From Pseudomonadales bacterium (GTDB lineage Bacteria; Pseudomonadota; Gammaproteobacteria; Pseudomonadales; Azotimanducaceae), in NCBI GenBank assembly GCA_022825925.1, contig JAJDVW010000178.1, positions 1 through 39,113 of the forward strand: DNA of 39,113 bases, given 5' to 3'. A model generated the notes under the pieces. It saw only the letters and a list, made by a program, of their open reading frames with translations. It did no database searches and was not told the origin of the DNA. Of this stretch, positions 26,439 to 35,209 are shown piece by piece. Numbering within the stretch: the first letter of the stretch is position 1; every line of letters starts with the position of its first letter. A program made the position numbers and the translations under genes.

Positions 26439-27361
26439 CGATGTTCAACAGACACGGCCAGCCGCGGCGGCGGCGGCGCTGCCAGCTCTCGGTCCCCGCC
26501 AGCAACCCGAGGATGATCGAGAAGGCCGCGGCGAGCGGCGCGGACCATGTCTTCCTGGATCTGGAGGATGCCTGCGCGCCGAACCAGAAGGTCGCCGCGC
26601 GCCGGAACATCGTCGACGGCTTCAACGAGCTGGACTGGGGCGGGACGGTGCGCTGCGTGCGCATCAACGACACCGGCACCCGGTGGTGCCACGGCGACGT
26701 CATCGAGGTGGTCGAGGGCGCCCGCGAGAACCTCGACGTCATCATGCTCCCGAAGCCCTACGACGCGGCCGACGTCCTGTTCGTGGACAAGCTGCTGCAC
26801 CAGCTCGAACAGGCTCTGGGCCTCGAGAAGAAGATCGGCCTCGAACTCCTGATCGAGGAGACGCTGGGCCTGCAGAACGTCGAGGAGATCGCGAGCAGCA
26901 CGCCGCGGCTCGAGGCGATGATCTTCGGCATGGGCGACTACACGGCGAGCCAGGGCATGGACATGACGCTCATGTCCGGGGAGCACCGCTACCCCGGGGA
27001 CATCTTCCACTACGCCAAGTTCCGGGTCGCCATGGCGGCCCGCGCGCGCGGGATCGACGCCATCGACGGCCCGTTCGGGGCCATCCGCAACACCGACGCC
27101 TACCGCGTCTCCTGCCGGCAGGCGCGCGCGCTGGGCATGGTGGGGAAGTGGGCGCTGCACCCGGCGCAGATCCCCCATGCGCAGGAGGTCTTCACGCCCG
27201 AGGCCGAGCGCGTCGAGGAAGCGCGCCGTCTGACGGACGCCTACCGGGAGGCCGAGGCGCGGGGCGAGGGGGCCGTCATGATCGAGGGGCGGTTCGCCGA
27301 CGCGGCGACCGTACGCAACGTCGCCAACGTGCTCGACCTCGCGGAGCTCTACGAGCTCTGA
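26435..27361 (+). CDS. HpcH/HpaI-type CoA-ester lyase (CitE / malyl-CoA lyase-like)
   Basis: A 308-residue TIM-barrel lyase. Key blocks are VFLDLEDACAP at 39-49 with acidic residues, VRIND at 75-79, LLIEET around 138-143 with the Mg-binding Glu, and IFGMGDYTASQG at 163-174. These match beta-methylmalyl-CoA/malyl-CoA and citramalyl-CoA lyases, which cleave a 3-hydroxyacyl-CoA to acetyl-CoA or propionyl-CoA plus glyoxylate or pyruvate. The C-terminal GMVGKWALHPAQI motif is standard. Start overlaps the previous stop (ATGA). Together with the upstream hydratases it forms a hydrate-and-cleave module. Confidence 0.88.
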   Translation: MTMFNRHGQPRRRRRCQLSVPASNPRMIEKAAASGADHVFLDLEDACAPNQKVAARRNIVDGFNELDWGGTVRCVRINDTGTRWCHGDVIEVVEGARENLDVIMLPKPYDAADVLFVDKLLHQLEQALGLEKKIGLELLIEETLGLQNVEEIASSTPRLEAMIFGMGDYTASQGMDMTLMSGEHRYPGDIFHYAKFRVAMAARARGIDAIDGPFGAIRNTDAYRVSCRQARALGMVGKWALHPAQIPHAQEVFTPEAERVEEARRLTDAYREAEARGEGAVMIEGRFADAATVRNVANVLDLAELYEL

Positions 27362-27413
27362 CCGCGCGGACACACGACCGTCCCCGCACGATGCAACAGG
27401 AGGCAACAGACCC

Positions 27414-28754
27414 ATGGCCAGCACCACGCCGGACCCGGCGCCCCCGATCGCGGCAGAACTCTGGGACCGCTTCGGCGCACTGACCCTCGACGACATTCCG
27501 CAAGACGTGCGCCGCCTGGCCGGGCAATGCGTCCTGGACTGGCTGGGGTGCGCCCTGGCGGGCAGCCGGGAGCCCCTGTCGGGGCTGTTGCGGGACGAGC
27601 TCGCCGGACCCCGGGGCGCGGTGTCCCTGGTGGGGTCCCCGCTACGCGCGTCCGTCGTGCACGGCGCGCTCATCAACGGCGCCGCGGGACACGCGCTGGA
27701 CTACGACGACACCTCCTTCGTCGGGCACCCGACCGCGCCGGTGCTGCCCGCGGTCCTCGCGGTCGCGGAGGAATGTGGCCTCGGCGGCGGCGAGGCGCTC
27801 GCCGCGCTCGTGGCGGGAGTGGAGGTCGAACACCGGGTGCAGGAGGCGATCGGCCGGGACATCGGGCTGCACGGCTGGCACACCACGTCCGCGATGGGCG
27901 TCTTCGGCGCCACGGCGGCGGTGGGCCGGCTGCTCGGCCTCGACCGGGAACGGTTCGGCCACGCCTTCGGTCTCGCGGCCTCCCGGTCGAGCGGCGTCAA
28001 GGCCAACTTCGGCACGATGACCAAGCCGTACCATGCCGGCATGGCGGCGGAAGCGGGCGCCCTGTCGGCGCGTCTGGCCGCGCGGGGCTACACCGCCAAC
28101 CCGCGGGCCATCGAGGCCAACCAGGGCCTCGCCCAGGCGATGGGCCGGGAGGCGCGTCCGGCGCGGCTCGCGGAAGTCGATGGCCGGTGGTTCCTGCGCG
28201 GGACGCTGTTCAAGCACCACGCGGCCTGTTACCTCACTCACTCCACCATCAACAGCGTGCGCGAGGCCATGCGGGGCCTGCGCCCGGAAGAGGTCGAGTC
28301 CCTGGACCTGACGGTGAACCCGTCCATTCTCGACGTCTGTGGACTGTACGACCGGCCGCAGACGGGGCTCGAGGCCAAGTTCAGCCTGACCGGAACGGCC
28401 GCGATGGCGCTGCACGGCGTCGACACCGCCGACCCGGGGGCGTTCGTCGAGGAGATCGTCAGGGAACCCCGTCTGCAGGAGACGATGGGGCGCGTCTCCA
28501 TCGCGACCGACCGCAGGATGACGGCGATGCAGGCCGGCCTGACGCTGCGCACGAAGGGGGGCGCCATCGTGACCGCGGAGGACGACACCGGTCTGCCCAT
28601 GGCGGATCTCGATCGCCAGGAGGAACTGCTGCTGGCCAAGTTCGAAGCGCTCGCCGGCGGCGCCGGCGCGGTGGCGGAGCGCGTGCTGCGGCTCGAGGAG
28701 GCGGACAGCGTGCGGGAGGTCCTCGGCGGGCTGGAGTCCACCGCCAATGGCTGA
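27414..28754 (+). CDS. MmgE/PrpD family protein (2-methylcitrate dehydratase / cis-aconitate decarboxylase type)
   Basis: A 446-residue member of the MmgE/PrpD fold. It has GHALDYDDTSFVGHPTAPV (92-110, His105), GWHTTSAMGVFG (His156) and KANFGTMTKPYHAG (Lys204, His207), the conserved active-site positions of the family. Known members dehydrate 2-methylcitrate, decarboxylate cis-aconitate to itaconate, or epimerise iminodisuccinate; sequence alone does not decide. AGGAGG lies about 12 bp before the ATG. It sits between the lyase and a CoA-transferase with an 8-bp overlap downstream, so it very likely acts on an acid of the same route. Confidence 0.88.
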   Translation: MASTTPDPAPPIAAELWDRFGALTLDDIPQDVRRLAGQCVLDWLGCALAGSREPLSGLLRDELAGPRGAVSLVGSPLRASVVHGALINGAAGHALDYDDTSFVGHPTAPVLPAVLAVAEECGLGGGEALAALVAGVEVEHRVQEAIGRDIGLHGWHTTSAMGVFGATAAVGRLLGLDRERFGHAFGLAASRSSGVKANFGTMTKPYHAGMAAEAGALSARLAARGYTANPRAIEANQGLAQAMGREARPARLAEVDGRWFLRGTLFKHHAACYLTHSTINSVREAMRGLRPEEVESLDLTVNPSILDVCGLYDRPQTGLEAKFSLTGTAAMALHGVDTADPGAFVEEIVREPRLQETMGRVSIATDRRMTAMQAGLTLRTKGGAIVTAEDDTGLPMADLDRQEELLLAKFEALAGGAGAVAERVLRLEEADSVREVLGGLESTANG

Positions 28755-29955
28755 GCGCACCGGACCCCTGCGCCACCTGACCGTCGTCGACTGCACGATG
28801 GCGCTCGCGGGCCCCTACGGCACGGCGTTGCTGGCCGACCTCGGTGCGGACGTGATCAAGGTCGAACCGCCCCAGGGAGACGGCAGCCGCCGCCTCCGGC
28901 CCCACGTGCCGGACTCGGCGCCGCCCGGCGCGGACGAACCGGCGGGCGTGGATTTCGGCGGCTACTTCGCGAGCATCAACCGCAACAAGCGCGGCATCGT
29001 GCTGGACCTGAAGGACGAGGCCGACCGGGAAGCGCTGCTCGCGCTCTGCGAGCGCGCCGACGCCATCGTCGAGAACATGCGGGACGGCGTGATGGACCGC
29101 CTCGGCGTCGGGTACGAGGCCGTCCGCGCGCGCAATCCGAAGATCGTCTACGCCTGCATCCGGGGCTTCGGCGACCGGCGCACCGGCCAGAGTCCCTACG
29201 TCGACCGGCCCGCCTACGACATCGTGGCCCAGAGCATGGGCGGACACGTGCACATCACGGGCCCCGAGGGGGACGGGGGCGTTCCCGCCGGCGCCAGCGT
29301 CGGCGACATCTTCCCGGGCACGCTCATGGCCCTCGGGCTGGTGTCCGCGGTCGCCAATGCGCGCGAAACCGGCGTCGGCCAGTTCCTCGACGTCGCGATG
29401 TACGACGCGGTCCTCGCCATGTCGGAGACGGTCGTCTGCAACTACGGCTTCGACCGGACCGAGCTCGGTCCGCGCGGCGCGCACCACCCCAACCTCATGC
29501 CGTTCGGCCTGTTCCGGGCGAAGGACGGCGGCGTGGCCATCGCCGCTCCCGGGCCGAAACACTGGACCGCGCTCTGCGAGATCATGGAGCGGCCCGACCT
29601 GGTCGACGAGCCGCGCACCCGCAACACGTTCGTGCGCCGCGAGAACCAGGAATTCGTGGCGGGCGAGATCAACGCCTGGACCGAGACCTTGACGCGCGCG
29701 GAGATCGTCGAGCGGCTCGCGCCGCACCTGCCGTGCGGACCCGTGAACCGCGCCGGGGACATCTTCGCCGATCCCCACGTGGCCGCCCGCGGCATGATCA
29801 CGGAGTTCGAGCTGCCGGGCGACAACCCGGCGGTCGCGGTCGTGGGCAACCCGATCAAGTTCACCGAAACCCCGGCCGGGTTCTACCGGCGGCCGCCGTT
29901 GCTCGGCGAGCATACCGCGGAGGTGCTGGAGCAGTTCGGGATACACCGGCGGTAG
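28747..29955 (+). CDS. CaiB/BaiF (class III) CoA-transferase of the dicarboxylate operon
   Basis: A 402-residue class III CoA-transferase. It has LRHLTVVDCTMALAGPYG, LLADLGADVIKVEPPQGDG, INRNKRGIVLDL and a FLDVAMYDAV block with Asp220 at the place of the catalytic Asp of formyl-CoA transferase. Of the four CoA-transferases in the window this is the only one with Asp there. CoA transfer from succinyl-CoA to a free dicarboxylate, or an intramolecular C1-C4 shift as in mesaconyl-CoA transferase, would fit the neighbouring hydratases and lyase. It ends the operon; an acyl-CoA dehydrogenase converges 8 bp later. Confidence 0.92.
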   Translation: MAERTGPLRHLTVVDCTMALAGPYGTALLADLGADVIKVEPPQGDGSRRLRPHVPDSAPPGADEPAGVDFGGYFASINRNKRGIVLDLKDEADREALLALCERADAIVENMRDGVMDRLGVGYEAVRARNPKIVYACIRGFGDRRTGQSPYVDRPAYDIVAQSMGGHVHITGPEGDGGVPAGASVGDIFPGTLMALGLVSAVANARETGVGQFLDVAMYDAVLAMSETVVCNYGFDRTELGPRGAHHPNLMPFGLFRAKDGGVAIAAPGPKHWTALCEIMERPDLVDEPRTRNTFVRRENQEFVAGEINAWTETLTRAEIVERLAPHLPCGPVNRAGDIFADPHVAARGMITEFELPGDNPAVAVVGNPIKFTETPAGFYRRPPLLGEHTAEVLEQFGIHRR

Positions 29956-29963
29956 CCGCCGCG

Positions 29964-31160
29964 CTACCGCCTCGTGGGCTTCCCCAGCAGGTGGTCGGAG
30001 ACGATGCGCAACTGGATCTCCGAGGTGCCCTCGAAGATCTTGGTCAGCCGCGCGTCCCGCCAATAGCGCTCGACGGGGTGCAGCTTCGTGTAGCCGGCGC
30101 CGCCGAAGATCTGCAGGGCATCGGACGTCACGCGTTCCGCCATCTCGGCGGCGAACCACTTGACCATGGACGCGTTCGCGTCCGAGCCGCGGCCGGCGTC
30201 CATCTCGGACGCGACGTGGTACATCAGTTGCCGCGCGGCCTCGATCTCCGAGGCCATCCGGGCGATCTTGAACCGCGTCTCCTGGAAGTCGGAGATGGGC
30301 TGGCCGAACTGCACGCGCTCCTTCGAGTAGGCGATGGCGTCCTCCAGCGCGCCGCGTGCGAGGCCGATCGAGCGGGCGGCCGTGTGCACGCGCGGGACGG
30401 ACAGCGCCGCGAGCCGTGCCCGTGATCCTCGACCCTCTCCGCCGTCGGACGGCGTGGCGGCCCCCGGCAGCGGTCCGACCATGTTCTCCTTGGGCGCCCG
30501 TACGCCTTCGAAGCGCAACTCCCAGGTCTTCCAGCCGAAGTAGCCGATCTTCGGAATCGGGTTGCCAGAGCAGCGCTCCGGCAACTCGCCGCGCGGCTTC
30601 TCGACGGCGATGGTGCGCAGGCCGGACCCCGGCGCGTCCTCGACGCGGCAGAGCACGTTGATGAGGTCGGCGCCGTCCGCGAACGTACACCAGTACTTGT
30701 TGCCGGTGATCACCCACTCGTCGCCGTCGAGGACGGCCCGCGTGCGGATGCCGCCGTAGAGGTCGGACCCGGCCTCGGGCTCGGAGAGCGCCGCCGCCAG
30801 CAGGTAGTCGCCGGCGGCGGCCCTGGCGGTGAGCTCCGCGCGCTTGTCGAGGGGCCAATTGACCATGTGCATCAGGCTGGTGGCGCGGGCGATGATGCTG
30901 GCGCAGCTCATCCAGCCCCGGGCCAGTTCCTCCGCGACGATCGCGTACTCGAGGACGCCGAGCCCAAGGCCGCCGTACTCCTCCGGTATGCGTATGCCGA
31001 AGTAGCCCATGTCGGCCATCTTGCGCCGCAGCTCCATCGGGATGTCGCCCTGTACGGGATCGAGTTCGTTGGCCACGGGCAGCACTTCGCGGGCCGTGAA
31101 CTCCCGGGCGGAGTCCTGGATCATCCGGCGCTCGTCGGTGAGGTAAACGGCTTCCGACAC
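29964..31160 (-). CDS. Acyl-CoA dehydrogenase
   Basis: A 398-residue FAD enzyme that forms a trans-2 double bond in acyl-CoA and passes electrons to ETF. Blocks seen: the N-terminal IPEEYGGLGLG, the FAD-site ALSEPEAGSDLYG, GNKYWCTFADGA, and the C-terminal KIFEGTSEIQLRI with Glu377 as the likely catalytic base of short/medium-chain members. GTG 31160 is chosen as start because the family begins at the following residues; an extension to 31211 has no similarity. The gene converges on the CoA-transferase operon. It could generate the enoyl-CoA used by the hydratases, but its separate orientation leaves this open. Confidence 0.9.
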   Translation of the reverse strand: MSEAVYLTDERRMIQDSAREFTAREVLPVANELDPVQGDIPMELRRKMADMGYFGIRIPEEYGGLGLGVLEYAIVAEELARGWMSCASIIARATSLMHMVNWPLDKRAELTARAAAGDYLLAAALSEPEAGSDLYGGIRTRAVLDGDEWVITGNKYWCTFADGADLINVLCRVEDAPGSGLRTIAVEKPRGELPERCSGNPIPKIGYFGWKTWELRFEGVRAPKENMVGPLPGAATPSDGGEGRGSRARLAALSVPRVHTAARSIGLARGALEDAIAYSKERVQFGQPISDFQETRFKIARMASEIEAARQLMYHVASEMDAGRGSDANASMVKWFAAEMAERVTSDALQIFGGAGYTKLHPVERYWRDARLTKIFEGTSEIQLRIVSDHLLGKPTRR

Positions 31161-31238
31161 TCGATGTCCCGCCCTGGATCGGTGATTGCGGTCGTGGGCG
31201 CGTCCGATCAATCCACGCTCGTCGCATGGTATCCATAT

Positions 31239-31385
31239 TCAAGGGTCCGCGAGAAGCCCGACCCGAGCTTTGACCGAGCCGGCGCGAGGCGAGTCCCTGT
31301 GGTTGTTGTGACATTGGACGCAGGCTTCGACGAGCGCGTAGTGCGGGTACACCGCCGTGAGGTACCGCACGCCACCGAGTTCCTC
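31239..31385 (-). pseudogene. C-type heme (DUF3365/Tll0287-like) domain, C-terminal remnant
   Basis: The minus strand encodes VRYLTAVYPHYALVEACVQC followed by HNNHRDSPR and a stop at 31241-31239. This resembles the end of the DUF3365 heme domain, which reads (A/E)xCVxCHNxHPDSPK, with the CxxCH heme motif at 31322-31308. Upstream the frame dissolves into a low-complexity Arg/Glu stretch made by a tandem repeat and hits a TGA (about 31480), with no start codon. It seems to be a relic of a heme-sensor protein, for example of the adenylate-cyclase or kinase type. Confidence 0.45.
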
Positions 31386-31436
31386 TTCGCCCTCCTTCGC
31401 CCTCTCTCTTCGCCCTCTCTCTTCGCCCTCTTCGCC
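31385..31436. repeat. Tandem CTTCGCCCT repeat
   Basis: CTTCGCCCT starts at 31385, 31395, 31408 and 31421, with a partial copy at 31430. Spacing is irregular (10, 13, 13, 9). The strand asymmetry (pyrimidine-rich on plus) is strong. It lies between the heme-domain relic and the symporter gene and may have arisen by slippage. Confidence 0.7.
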
Positions 31437-31712
31437 ACAGAAGCTCTCTTCCGGATGTAGACTTCGTTCCCCCCACTTCGGTCATCGGCACGTGGAGAAC
31501 CTCTTCGGTGAAGTTGAGCATGCGCTTCTCCGGAAGTATCCGCGCAGCGTCGAGAACATCGAGAGTGCCGGGCCCGCGCCTGATGCCCCGGCGACCGGCC
31601 GGTACCCTGGCGGGCATCGCGTGGGTCGGCATGCGCTCACACTGGCCATCGACTGCAACGGCGCGGTCCGGGTGACCGCCCATCGTTCCAAGCGGGCGCG
31701 GGGCTTCCGCGC
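31437..31712. other. Upstream region of the symporter, no clear gene
   Basis: A minus-strand open frame here reads ILPEKRMLNFTEEVLHVP and could be part of another relic, but I recognise no family. On the plus strand nothing coding stands out before the ATG at 31713. The symporter promoter should be within this stretch. Confidence 0.4.
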
Positions 31713-33095
31713 ATGAGCACGACGGTCGGCCGCGGGACCCTGCTCGCATACGGCAGCCTGGGGTTCCCCATCGCGGTGCTGAGCTACCCGATGACCCTGT
31801 TCCTGCATCCGCACTACGCCGGGGAGCTGGGTCTGGGTCTGGCGGCGATCAGCACGGTGCTGCTCGTCTCGCGGATGACCGACTTCGTCACCGATCCGCT
31901 GATGGGCTGGATCAGCGATCGCACGCGCTCCCGTTTCGGCCGGCGCAAGCCGTACCTGGCGGTCGGCCTGCCGGTAATGCTGCTCGGCATCTGGAGGCTC
32001 TTCATGCCGGAGCCGCCGGTGGACATCTGGTACATGCTGCTCTGGAACACGGTGGTCTATCTCGGCTGGACGATCATGGTGTTGCCGTACAACGCCTGGG
32101 GAGCGGAACTCTCCGAGAACTACATGGTGCGCGCGCGCATCACCGCGATCCGTCAGGTGTACGTGATCGCCGGCCTGATCGGCGCGAGCGTCGTCATCTG
32201 GGTCTACCAGGAGTGGCTGGACCGCGCCGACCCCGGGGAAGTGCTGACGGGCATCGCCTGGACGCTCCTCGCGATGCTGCCGGTTTCCGTCGGGCTGTTG
32301 CTGCTGCTCGTCCCGGAACGGGCGGTTGACGCGTCGCCCCGGCAACGTGCCTCCAGGCAACGTGTTTGGTGGCGCGAGCTGTCCAGCATGCTGAAGATCG
32401 GCCCGTTCCGGCGCATGGTGTACGTTGCGCTCGCCATCGTGATCGGCGAAGCGTCCCGTCACGCCGTGCTCGTCTTCTTCATGGAGGACGTGCTGCAGGC
32501 GGGGGACCGCATCGGGCGGACGTTCATCCTGTACTACCTCATGGGCGTGGCCGCCATACCCCTGTGGCAGCACCTCGCCCGCCGCTACGGCAAGCACCGC
32601 GCCCTGGCGGTCGCGATGACTCACTCGGCCCTCATGGTGCTGGCGACCGCCTTCCTGGGGGCGGGCGACTACACCACGTTCCTGGTGTTCTACGTCCTGA
32701 AGGGCGCGAGCTTCGGCGCGTTCGCGTACCTGCCGCTGGCCATTCTGGCCGATGTGGTCGACGTCGACACGGCGGTCACCCGGCAGAAGCGCGCCGGCAT
32801 GTACTTCGCGGTGTTCGGCGCCATCGACAAGATCGGCATCGCCGCCGGGATGTTCATCGCGCTGCAGGTTCTGAACCTCACGGGCTACGACCCGCAGGTC
32901 GATCCCAATGCCGCAGGGCTCTGGATGATCCGGCTGGAGTACGCGGTCATTCCGACGTTCTTCTTCCTGATGGCGTCGCTGCTCGTGTGGAACTACCCGC
33001 TGACCAGCGAGCGGCACGCCCGGCTGGTGGCCGCCCTGGAACGGCGGGAAGCCAGGGAGGCGCAGGGGCGGCCGCGGGCGGCGCCGTCCGGCTGA
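31713..33095 (+). CDS. GPH-family (MFS) cation symporter
   Basis: A 460-residue integral inner-membrane transporter with about twelve hydrophobic segments. The loop motif DFVTDPLMGWISDRTRSRFG followed by RRKPYL is diagnostic for the glycoside-pentoside-hexuronide:cation symporter family. These carriers import sugars or related organic solutes with Na+ or H+. Helix 4 has VLPYNAWGAELS, also typical. The C-terminus is a short Arg/Glu-rich cytoplasmic tail. The downstream DUF3604 lipoprotein gene has the same direction with a 134-bp gap. Substrate cannot be read from sequence. Confidence 0.9.
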   Translation: MSTTVGRGTLLAYGSLGFPIAVLSYPMTLFLHPHYAGELGLGLAAISTVLLVSRMTDFVTDPLMGWISDRTRSRFGRRKPYLAVGLPVMLLGIWRLFMPEPPVDIWYMLLWNTVVYLGWTIMVLPYNAWGAELSENYMVRARITAIRQVYVIAGLIGASVVIWVYQEWLDRADPGEVLTGIAWTLLAMLPVSVGLLLLLVPERAVDASPRQRASRQRVWWRELSSMLKIGPFRRMVYVALAIVIGEASRHAVLVFFMEDVLQAGDRIGRTFILYYLMGVAAIPLWQHLARRYGKHRALAVAMTHSALMVLATAFLGAGDYTTFLVFYVLKGASFGAFAYLPLAILADVVDVDTAVTRQKRAGMYFAVFGAIDKIGIAAGMFIALQVLNLTGYDPQVDPNAAGLWMIRLEYAVIPTFFFLMASLLVWNYPLTSERHARLVAALERREAREAQGRPRAAPSG

Positions 33096-33229
33096 ACGAG
33101 CCCGCCCGGCCACGGCCATCGAGGGCCTCGCCATGCCTGAGGGCCGCCCCAAACGACGCCCCGGCGCTTGCACCGCCCCGTCCACATCCGACACACTCGC
33201 CGGCAGCCATTTGCGCGGAGGGCGGGGTC

Positions 33230-35194
33230 ATGCGGCGGTTTGGATTGCTGCTTCTGAGCGGGCTGTTGGCGGCGGGGTGCGAGCCGCCGGCGGAACAGGC
33301 GCCACCCGAGGACGACACCCCGAGCAAGGTCACCGCCGTGACCCCGGTCGAGGCGCCCGTCGACGCCGGTCCGGTCCCCGAGCGCCAGGCGTTCTTCGGC
33401 GACCTGCACGTCCACACCCGGTACTCGTACGACGCCTTCGTCTTCGGCACCCGGACCGACCCGGACGACGCGCACGAGTTCGCCAAGGGCAATCCCATCG
33501 ACCACCCGGCCGGATTCACCCTGCAGCTCGACGCGCCGCTCGACTTTCACGGCGTAAGCGACCACGCCAACTACCTCGGCATGCTGCCGGCGATGCTCGA
33601 TCCCGAGCAGCCGGCCTACCACCACCCGGCGGCGGAGACGGTGCGCACCGCGAAGACGGCGACCGAACGGCGCGGCATCTTCCGGGCCCTGCAGCCCTAC
33701 GTCCGCCATATGGAGGACGCCGACCCCTCGATACGCGAGCATCTCGACATGGACGTCGTGCGCTCCGCATGGTCCGAGATCGTGGCGAGCGCCAACCGCC
33801 ACAACGACCCGGGGACGTACACGGCCTTCATCGCCTACGAGTACACCTCCGCCGGCGCCGGCGGCATCTACAACAACCTGCACCGCAACGTCGTGTTCCG
33901 GGGCAGCGAGGCGCCCGGCGCACCCTTCTCCCGGCTCGACTCGTTCAACCCCGAGGACCTCTGGGCGGCGATGGACGGGTGGCGCGCGACGGGCATCGAC
34001 TCCCTGGCCATCCCGCACAACATGAACGGGTCCGGCGGACGCATGTTCGAGTACACCTACTTCGACCGCGAGACGCCCATCGACGCCGACTACGTGGACA
34101 TGCGTTCGCGCAACGAGACCACGGTCGAGATCACGCAGACGAAGGGCACCTCCGAGACCCATCCGGCGCTGTCTCCCAACGACGAGTGGGCCGGCTTCGA
34201 GATCATGCCGTACCGCGTCTCGACCTCGATCCTGAGCGAGCCGGAGGGGAGCTACGTGCGCAACGCGCTGCACCGCGGCCTCGAGATCGCCGAGAGCGGC
34301 CTGGCGAACCCCTACAAGTTCGGCTTCATCGGCTCGACCGACACCCACGTCTCGGCGGGGGCCTTCAAGGAGGAGACGTACTGGGACGCCTCCGGCCTGT
34401 CCCAGGTGTCCGCCGACCGGCGCGGTTCGATCCCGGTGCGGCCGGACAGCGAAGAGGCCGCCGGCGACACCGTGGACGACGGCAGCGGCCGCGAGTACCG
34501 CCTGGTCACGGCGACCACGCACGGCGCGTCCGGCCTCGCGGGCGTGTGGGCGGAAGAGAACACGCGGGCGTCCCTGTTCGACGCGATGCGCCGCAAGGAG
34601 ACCTTCGGCACGTCCGGACCACGCATTCGCGTGCGCTTCTTCGGCGGGGCGGGCCTCGCCGGACTCGACACGGGCGACCCCGAACTGATCGGCAACGCCT
34701 ATCGGCGCGGGGTGCCGATGGGCGGCGACCTGCCGGTGTCCAACGGCACGCCGCCGACCTTCCTCGCATGGGCCGCGCGGGACCCGCGCGCGGCGCCGCT
34801 GCAGCGGATGCAGATCGTCAAGGGCTGGCTCGACGAAGGGGCGACCGGCGAGATCGTCTACGACGTGGCCTGCTCCGACGGCCTGACCGTCGATCCCGAG
34901 ACGCACCGGTGCCCGTCGAACGGCGCGATGGTGGACTTCGAGACGTGCGCCATCAGCGCCGACGCGGGCGCCTCGGAGCTGCAGGTGGTCTGGACCGACC
35001 CCGACTTCAACCCGGCGCAGCCCGCCTTCTATTACGTGCGCGTCCTCGAGAACCCCACCTGCCGATGGTCCACCTGGGACGCCCTGCGCGCCGGCGTGGC
35101 CCCGCGCCAGGACTTCTCGGCGGCCATCCAGGAACGCGCCTGGTCGTCCCCGATCTGGTACGGGGGCGCGGCGGAGACGGACCCGGGGACCTGA
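33230..35194 (+). CDS. DUF3604 lipoprotein (PHP-like metal hydrolase fold)
   Basis: From ATG 33230 (GCGGAGGGCGGGG upstream) the product is 654 residues. The N-terminus has the lipobox LAAGC (Cys17), then a Pro/Glu linker. The conserved GDLHVHTRYSYDA (57-69) begins the DUF3604 domain; the HxH pattern resembles PHP phosphoesterases and suggests metal binding. Further blocks are DFHGVSDHANYLG, AFIAYEYTS, AIPHNMNGSGG, EIMPYR and FGFIGSTDTH. Function is unknown; homologues are frequent in marine and soil proteobacteria, often several per genome. It is probably anchored in the outer membrane or periplasm. A longer upstream frame overlaps the symporter and is an artefact of high GC. Confidence 0.9.
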   Translation: MRRFGLLLLSGLLAAGCEPPAEQAPPEDDTPSKVTAVTPVEAPVDAGPVPERQAFFGDLHVHTRYSYDAFVFGTRTDPDDAHEFAKGNPIDHPAGFTLQLDAPLDFHGVSDHANYLGMLPAMLDPEQPAYHHPAAETVRTAKTATERRGIFRALQPYVRHMEDADPSIREHLDMDVVRSAWSEIVASANRHNDPGTYTAFIAYEYTSAGAGGIYNNLHRNVVFRGSEAPGAPFSRLDSFNPEDLWAAMDGWRATGIDSLAIPHNMNGSGGRMFEYTYFDRETPIDADYVDMRSRNETTVEITQTKGTSETHPALSPNDEWAGFEIMPYRVSTSILSEPEGSYVRNALHRGLEIAESGLANPYKFGFIGSTDTHVSAGAFKEETYWDASGLSQVSADRRGSIPVRPDSEEAAGDTVDDGSGREYRLVTATTHGASGLAGVWAEENTRASLFDAMRRKETFGTSGPRIRVRFFGGAGLAGLDTGDPELIGNAYRRGVPMGGDLPVSNGTPPTFLAWAARDPRAAPLQRMQIVKGWLDEGATGEIVYDVACSDGLTVDPETHRCPSNGAMVDFETCAISADAGASELQVVWTDPDFNPAQPAFYYVRVLENPTCRWSTWDALRAGVAPRQDFSAAIQERAWSSPIWYGGAAETDPGT

Positions 35195-35209
35195 CGCGGG
35201 ACGCGTGGT

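Noticed and set aside
28459..31749. A minus-strand frame of about 1100 codons across the CoA-transferase and acyl-CoA dehydrogenase genes
   Set aside because: It runs antisense to one well-recognised gene and out of frame with the other; composition is Arg/Gly-rich with no family match.
32366..33229. A 288-codon N-terminal extension of the DUF3604 gene
   Set aside because: It overlaps the symporter in another frame, and a lipoprotein signal with a good ribosome binding site starts at 33230.
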